Positions 13,389 through 17,236 of a DNA stretch of 17,236 nucleotides are shown here, piece after piece. A program made the position numbers and the translations under genes. Source of the DNA: CAMAVK01 sp964362485 (lineage in GTDB: Archaea > Nanobdellota > Nanobdellia > Woesearchaeales > GW2011-AR9); the NCBI GenBank assembly GCA_964362485.1, contig CAYIEX010000020.1:1-17236 (forward strand). The letters run 5' to 3'. Position 1 is the first letter of the stretch. Each line of letters starts with the position of its first letter. The notes beneath the pieces are model-generated. The model was not told where the DNA came from. It did not search any database and saw only the letters and a list, made by a program, of their open reading frames with translations.

Positions 13389-15314
13389 CTATTTGCTCTT
13401 GGCGATATACACTCCTTTCCAGTCTGCGGGTACGTTTTTCTCGTACTCATCACATCGTTCCATCATTAATTTTGAGGCTTGATCGTGCTTCATTTGGAAA
13501 CTTTCTTGGAATTTCTCTTTGGCTTTCATAAATTCGCCTTGGCGATAAAGGACAAGCCCCCCTTCATAGATTCTAATGAATTCATGAGTATCAGGTTCAA
13601 CATTCTCAGTGACATCAATTAATTCGAATAGAGCGACTGGTTTTGTTTTGCCTTTTACTGCGACTAAATCAAGCTCACGAGTGATGAATTCAGCAGAGAG
13701 GTGTTTTTTGGTATATTCGGTGATAATAATAGTTGTACCATAGTTTTTCGTTAGTCCTTCAACACGGGAGGCAAGATTGACGGCATCACCAATTACAGTA
13801 TAGTCAAAGCGTTCTTTGGATCCGATATTTCCCACAATGACGGGGCCGGTATTTATTCCGATTCCAATATCAATTTCAATTCCTTTTTTATGAAAATCTT
13901 GCTTTATTTTTCGTAGAGCACGTTTCATCTCAAGAGAACTTTTGGCCGCGTCAAGAGAATGGTTTTTATTATCTGCTGGCGCTCCCCAAAAAGCCATAAT
14001 GGCATCCCCAATGTATTTGTCGACGATTCCATTGTTTTTGACAATGATACTGGACATGATACTAAAATATTCATTGAGTGTGGAGACAAGTTTGGCTGGT
14101 GTTAATTTTTCAGATAACGTTGTAAATCCACGGATGTCAGAGAAGAAGATAGTCATTTCTCGTTCTTCTCCACCGAGTTCAACTGTCTCTTTATTGTCGA
14201 GCAGATGGGATACGACGTTGGGGGATAGATATTTACCAAAGGCAGTCTCGATTTTTTTACGTTCTCGCCGCTCGATGGTGTAAGAGGCTGCATAGAATAA
14301 GGGGAAGGAAAGGATTATCGTAAGTGGAGGGTAAATGAGATTGAGAATTACATTTGCATCAAAAATAATTATTGCAAGAAACTCATAGATTATGATTGTG
14401 CCAAGAAGAATACCCATAATTTGAATCGGACGCAAGAAGTAAACGACAGTTCCAACTATGAGGATGCATAGGGCAATGAGAAGATAGATCGATAAGGGGC
14501 TTTGATGCCGCAGTTCATTTTGTAGAAGGAGGGTTTGGATGATCGAGGCATGTACTTCAACACCTGGCATGGCCACTCCGCTAGAAGTGGGTACGAAATA
14601 GTGATCTTTTAGAGATTGACTGGTTGCACCGATGAGAACGATTTTGTTGTTAAAAGCGCTGGATTCTACTTTACCACTCAGAACATCAACAACAGAGATT
14701 AAATGAAAAGTATAGGGGGGTGCAGGATAGTTGATGTAATAGAGCGATGGTGTTTCTCGCGGTTGATCATGCGCTTTTTGGAATACTTCATAGGCAAAGT
14801 GCGATTCGTGGAGTGAGAGATTGAGATTTACGGCTCTAGTTATGCCATCGGGATGCGTGTAAACATTAACATAGCCTGTTGAGGCAGCAGACGAGCGCAA
14901 AATTTCGGGGGGAAGTAGATTTTGGTTTGCGGTTCCATGGCGGGTAAAGCTATTCACTTGCGAGGCAAGCACAATTGTCTTTCCAATAAAAGATTGAGCT
15001 AGTACATCGTCACTGGATGTTTCTTCGTAAAATCCAATATCAAATCCAATGACTTTTCCAGTGGATAACTTTTCTGTAAGATTGGCAAATACCGCACGAT
15101 CCCACGGCCATCGACCGAGTTCTTGGATGCTCCTATCATCAATGCCAACAATGATGATGGAATTAAGAGGAGATCTGCCTCCATACAGGTTATCGGTAAG
15201 AAAGAAGTTTAATGACCCCATAAATTGAGAGTGATGGAGCAAGGCTATTATTATGAAAAGAAAGAAAGCTGTCCCGATAAACAGAACGATTTTTGAGCTT
15301 TTTTTGGGGAACAT
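13389..15314 (-). CDS. CHASE2-domain class III adenylate/guanylate cyclase
   Basis: The protein has 641 residues. It has an N-terminal membrane anchor (about 9-27), an extracytoplasmic CHASE2 domain (about 28-270, with IIIVGIDDRSIQELGRWPWDR and KIVLIGATSQSLKDHY), three membrane helices (about 274-343) and the cyclase domain (about 385-565). The active site appears complete: metal ligands Asp393 (FFSDIRGFT) and Asp437, substrate Lys433 (DKYIGDAIMAFWG), Thr506 in DYTVIGD, and transition-state Asn513 and Arg517 (NLASR). The Lys/Thr pair is the class IIIb type, which usually makes cAMP. The C-terminal 70 residues look TPR-like (YEGGLVLYRQGEFMKAKEKF). It is second in an operon, 13 bases after the fecR-like gene. 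This architecture is common in bacteria and unusual in archaea. Confidence 0.93.
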   Translation of the reverse strand: MFPKKSSKIVLFIGTAFFLFIIIALLHHSQFMGSLNFFLTDNLYGGRSPLNSIIIVGIDDRSIQELGRWPWDRAVFANLTEKLSTGKVIGFDIGFYEETSSDDVLAQSFIGKTIVLASQVNSFTRHGTANQNLLPPEILRSSAASTGYVNVYTHPDGITRAVNLNLSLHESHFAYEVFQKAHDQPRETPSLYYINYPAPPYTFHLISVVDVLSGKVESSAFNNKIVLIGATSQSLKDHYFVPTSSGVAMPGVEVHASIIQTLLLQNELRHQSPLSIYLLIALCILIVGTVVYFLRPIQIMGILLGTIIIYEFLAIIIFDANVILNLIYPPLTIILSFPLFYAASYTIERRERKKIETAFGKYLSPNVVSHLLDNKETVELGGEEREMTIFFSDIRGFTTLSEKLTPAKLVSTLNEYFSIMSSIIVKNNGIVDKYIGDAIMAFWGAPADNKNHSLDAAKSSLEMKRALRKIKQDFHKKGIEIDIGIGINTGPVIVGNIGSKERFDYTVIGDAVNLASRVEGLTKNYGTTIIITEYTKKHLSAEFITRELDLVAVKGKTKPVALFELIDVTENVEPDTHEFIRIYEGGLVLYRQGEFMKAKEKFQESFQMKHDQASKLMMERCDEYEKNVPADWKGVYIAKSK

Positions 15315-15327
15315 GATTTATCTGAAT

Positions 15328-16203
15328 CTATCCTTTATTAGTAGGTGAATCGATTTTTTTTAGTCGATCGATTTGAGTATGTTGTTCCTGAATTCGCTCG
15401 GTTAGTGTAAAAATAGTGTCAACCCACTCGGCATTAAAAGGAACCTCTTTTCGCGCTTGTTTTATGTCGATTTGACCTTTATCGGCAGCATTGAATATTT
15501 CTTCGATGGGCGCTGAGGTGGGACCTATCTTGGTTTGAAGGAATTTGATTGCTAGATTATGTTCTTGGATTTCTCTTGCTCGTAAGTTTTGAAGTTGCTT
15601 GATTTGCGTTTCAAGTCGGCCAATCATATACTCACGATCCCGGGAGGTTAATGTTTGTTTTTTGGGACTACCTTTTTCCCATTCTACTTTCTCTTCTTGC
15701 TTTACTGATATGAGTTGCCCTTTGGCTTCAAGTTCTACTACACCCTCAGCCACAAGGATTCTATCGGGATTCATTCCAAACTCCGTTCCACGAACAGCGG
15801 CGACACTTGTAGGAGTTACTAGTGTATAATCAGTTACGCCATTGAGTTTTGTAAATTTATTCCAAGTGGAACCTTTTTGTTGCTCCACTTTGACGTTATC
15901 TTTCGTAAGGTCGGCAAGCGATACCTGGGTGTTAGATTCTAGCGTTATGAGAATACTTTCATGAATTATAACTACTGCGGAGCTGTCGGGACCTGTTCGA
16001 ATGAGGTTATCTTCATAAAGAGCGGTTTGAGTGGAGATAGCCCGAAAGCCTGCTCCCGAATCAATTTCAACCAGACCTTTTTCAGGAAGAACGAATGCTT
16101 CTATCGTTTTATTCACAAAAAGGAGCGCGTAGACTGCTCCTGCGACGAGAGCTATAATTAGAATGAAAATAATGGATATGAATAAAATTCTCTTTTTGGC
16201 CAT
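15328..16203 (-). CDS. FecR-domain membrane protein
   Basis: The protein has 291 residues. A single N-terminal membrane helix (about 6-29) is followed by an extracytoplasmic FecR domain. Its hallmark is TPTSVAAVRGTEFGM (about 131-145), after repeated beta-strand units such as LIRTGPDSSAVVII and ILITLESNTQVSLADL. The C-terminal part (about 190-291) is helical and coiled-coil-like, rich in Gln/Glu/Arg. FecR domains in bacteria relay envelope signals, classically to ECF sigma factors, and FecR-like proteins are often encoded next to CHASE2 cyclases. Here the gene is first in the operon and probably modulates the cyclase's CHASE2 sensor. A link to the sigma-like protein 5 kb away is possible but unsupported. 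The leaderless promoter at 16226 fixes the start. Confidence 0.88.
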   Translation of the reverse strand: MAKKRILFISIIFILIIALVAGAVYALLFVNKTIEAFVLPEKGLVEIDSGAGFRAISTQTALYEDNLIRTGPDSSAVVIIHESILITLESNTQVSLADLTKDNVKVEQQKGSTWNKFTKLNGVTDYTLVTPTSVAAVRGTEFGMNPDRILVAEGVVELEAKGQLISVKQEEKVEWEKGSPKKQTLTSRDREYMIGRLETQIKQLQNLRAREIQEHNLAIKFLQTKIGPTSAPIEEIFNAADKGQIDIKQARKEVPFNAEWVDTIFTLTERIQEQHTQIDRLKKIDSPTNKG

Positions 16204-16225
16204 TGATACCTGAAGGGAGGTATTG

Positions 16226-16233
16226 TATTTAAA
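16226..16233 (-). promoter_or_regulatory. TATA box of the fecR-cyclase operon
   Basis: TTTAAATA on the minus strand, centred 26 bases upstream of the ATG at 16203; leaderless. Confidence 0.7.
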
Positions 16234-16292
16234 CGTTACTTTTGAGGATAGACTTAGAGCTGGCAGATTTTAGGTTTTTGGGGGGCAAGTTT

Positions 16293-16300
16293 TTTAAATA
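16293..16300 (+). promoter_or_regulatory. TATA box of the kinase gene
   Basis: TTTAAATA predicts a start near 16322 and a leader of about 31 bases, longer than for most genes in the window. Confidence 0.6.
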
Positions 16301-16320
16301 AATGGAAAATTGACTATTCT

Positions 16321-16354
16321 GCAGTAGTACGAATATACTGCATTTACAGTATAT
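16321..16354 (+). promoter_or_regulatory. Three alternating CAGTA half-sites over the kinase leader and start codon
   Basis: GCAGTA (16321-16326), then its reverse complement TACTGC (16336-16341), then CAGTATAT (16347-16354), which pairs perfectly with ATATACTG (16333-16340). The middle half-site can pair with either flank, so two hairpins are mutually exclusive. The right one buries the first two bases of the start codon. It could control translation or be a protein-binding operator. Confidence 0.5.
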
Positions 16355-17216
16355 GAAATTTGACCCGAACGAAGGAGAAGAACGTAGTGTTGCTATTCCA
16401 AAACAAGGAGCTTTTGGCAGCTATAGCTATCGAGGAAAAGGGCAAGGAGTAAAAACTCTAGAATACAAGCCAAGATTCATGGCACCCGAAGATGCTGAGC
16501 GAGAAGCAACAATTGGTATGCTTGCACGGGATATTTCACCTCACCTCGTTTACTCCCACTACTGGCGAGATTGTGGTACAAGAGCCGAGATTACGATGGA
16601 TCATGCAGGTGATACACTCGATGAGTTTTTGACAAACTTCCGCCCAACAATTCCGGGACGGATTCGAATCGTTGCTCAAATGGCTGATGCTATTGCGGGT
16701 TTGCACGAGTACGGTATTGCACATCTCGATTTAAAGCCAGAGAACGTTTTTGTGGAGACGAAGGAAAAACACTTTAGAGTTCGAGTAGGTGATTTCGGCG
16801 CTTCAGCTGTTAAAAGCGAGGCAAAAGCACGAATAAAAATCCCACCTCCCCTTCTTGAAAAAATTAGACTATACGATTATTTTCATTACACACCTTGTTG
16901 GGGAGCGCCAGAACAGGGTGTAGGCGATGGAACTTGTGCATCAGATAATTATAGCCTCGCTCAGGTAGCAGCATATGTCTTGCACGGTGGTGCAAACCAG
17001 GAAAGGAATACCGCGTATTTTGACGCTGCGCACCGAGAGGTACTAATGCATGTTGCTGCGCTGCCTGCCGGTAAGGGAGTTCCTTATTTTGGTGAGGTAG
17101 AAAATCTTTTCACAACACTATACTGCAGTCTGCGGGAACCTGTACTGCGACCAACGGCAGCAGATATTGCAAAACAAGCTAAAAGAGTGGAAAGTTTGAT
17201 ACAGGATTTGAATTGA
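16353..17216 (+). CDS. Hanks-type serine/threonine protein kinase
   Basis: The protein has 287 residues, a kinase domain with no added sensor or membrane segment, so it is cytosolic. Visible kinase elements are a glycine-rich loop GAFGS (19-23), VAIK-type Lys34 (GVKTL), alpha-C Glu51, the catalytic loop HLDLKPEN (124-131; Asp126, Asn131), DFG (147-149), APEQ (185-188), Asp198 of the F helix (SDNYSLAQ) and Arg266 near the end (VLRPTA). All residues for phosphotransfer are present, so it should be active. The HLD form instead of HRD removes the usual Arg, as in kinases that do not need activation-loop phosphorylation. It is divergent from the fecR-cyclase operon, so shared control of a signalling unit is plausible. 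Its 5' leader has overlapping inverted repeats. Confidence 0.93.
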   Translation: MKFDPNEGEERSVAIPKQGAFGSYSYRGKGQGVKTLEYKPRFMAPEDAEREATIGMLARDISPHLVYSHYWRDCGTRAEITMDHAGDTLDEFLTNFRPTIPGRIRIVAQMADAIAGLHEYGIAHLDLKPENVFVETKEKHFRVRVGDFGASAVKSEAKARIKIPPPLLEKIRLYDYFHYTPCWGAPEQGVGDGTCASDNYSLAQVAAYVLHGGANQERNTAYFDAAHREVLMHVAALPAGKGVPYFGEVENLFTTLYCSLREPVLRPTAADIAKQAKRVESLIQDLN

Positions 17217-17236
17217 GATTTGATTACTTGATCATA

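Noticed and set aside
16655..16675. tRNA T-loop-like GGATTCGAATC
   Set aside because: It lies inside the kinase coding frame, and no acceptor or anticodon arms surround it. No tRNA or rRNA gene was found in the window.
1..17236. CRISPR arrays, insertion sequences, integrase or phage modules
   Set aside because: No spaced direct repeats, transposase or integrase motifs were seen; the 'holin'-like label at 1068 is an annotation habit and not evidence of a prophage.

Overview
The window reads as part of an archaeal chromosome, most likely from a DPANN lineage such as Woesearchaeota; the lineage is inferred from gene content, not shown. The archaeal signs are a prefoldin-alpha/FtsY gene pair, a TYW1-type 4-demethylwyosine synthase, and AT-rich TATA boxes about 25-27 bases upstream of most start codons, which implies mainly leaderless mRNAs. 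Mixed with this core are several genes of bacterial character: a full-length sigma-70-family protein, a CHASE2-class III nucleotide cyclase with a FecR-domain partner, a Hanks-type protein kinase, and two peptidases of families that act on peptidoglycan.

Layout. 1-886 (-) is a VanX-like D-Ala-D-Ala dipeptidase that runs off the left edge. 1068-1403 (+) is a small membrane protein. 1426-1525 is a run of 100 N flanked by an exact 55-bp duplication, an assembly join artefact. 1615-2949 (+) is an aspartokinase-like protein. 3049-3825 (+) is a secreted MepA/M74-like endopeptidase. 3873-4721 (+) is a protein with internal LY...YG...AL repeats. 4718-6770 (-) holds pfdA-ftsY, overlapping each other. 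6899-7528 (+) is an orphan and 7595-8098 (+) a small membrane protein. 8184-9413 (+) is a long PRPP-synthetase homologue. A structured 158-bp intergenic region follows, then the sigma-like gene at 9572-10681 (+). It converges on a multi-HTH protein (10745-11971, -), with TYW1 behind that (12038-13267, -). The right end is a signalling cluster: fecR-like then cyclase on the minus strand (16203 to 13389), divergent from a Ser/Thr kinase (16353-17216, +).

How the genes may work together. The cyclase has an extracytoplasmic CHASE2 sensor and an apparently complete catalytic site, and the FecR-like membrane protein directly precedes it in the same operon. With the divergent kinase they could form a sensory unit. 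The sigma-like protein keeps the residues that bind the RNA polymerase clamp in bacteria but has changed most residues that read the -10 and -35 elements. Its neighbour is rich in HTH segments, one of them with a sigma region 4-like signature. The two look like an accessory transcription system set in an archaeal promoter context. The pair of peptidoglycan-directed peptidases, in an organism not expected to make murein, suggests interaction with bacteria. The last two statements are inference.
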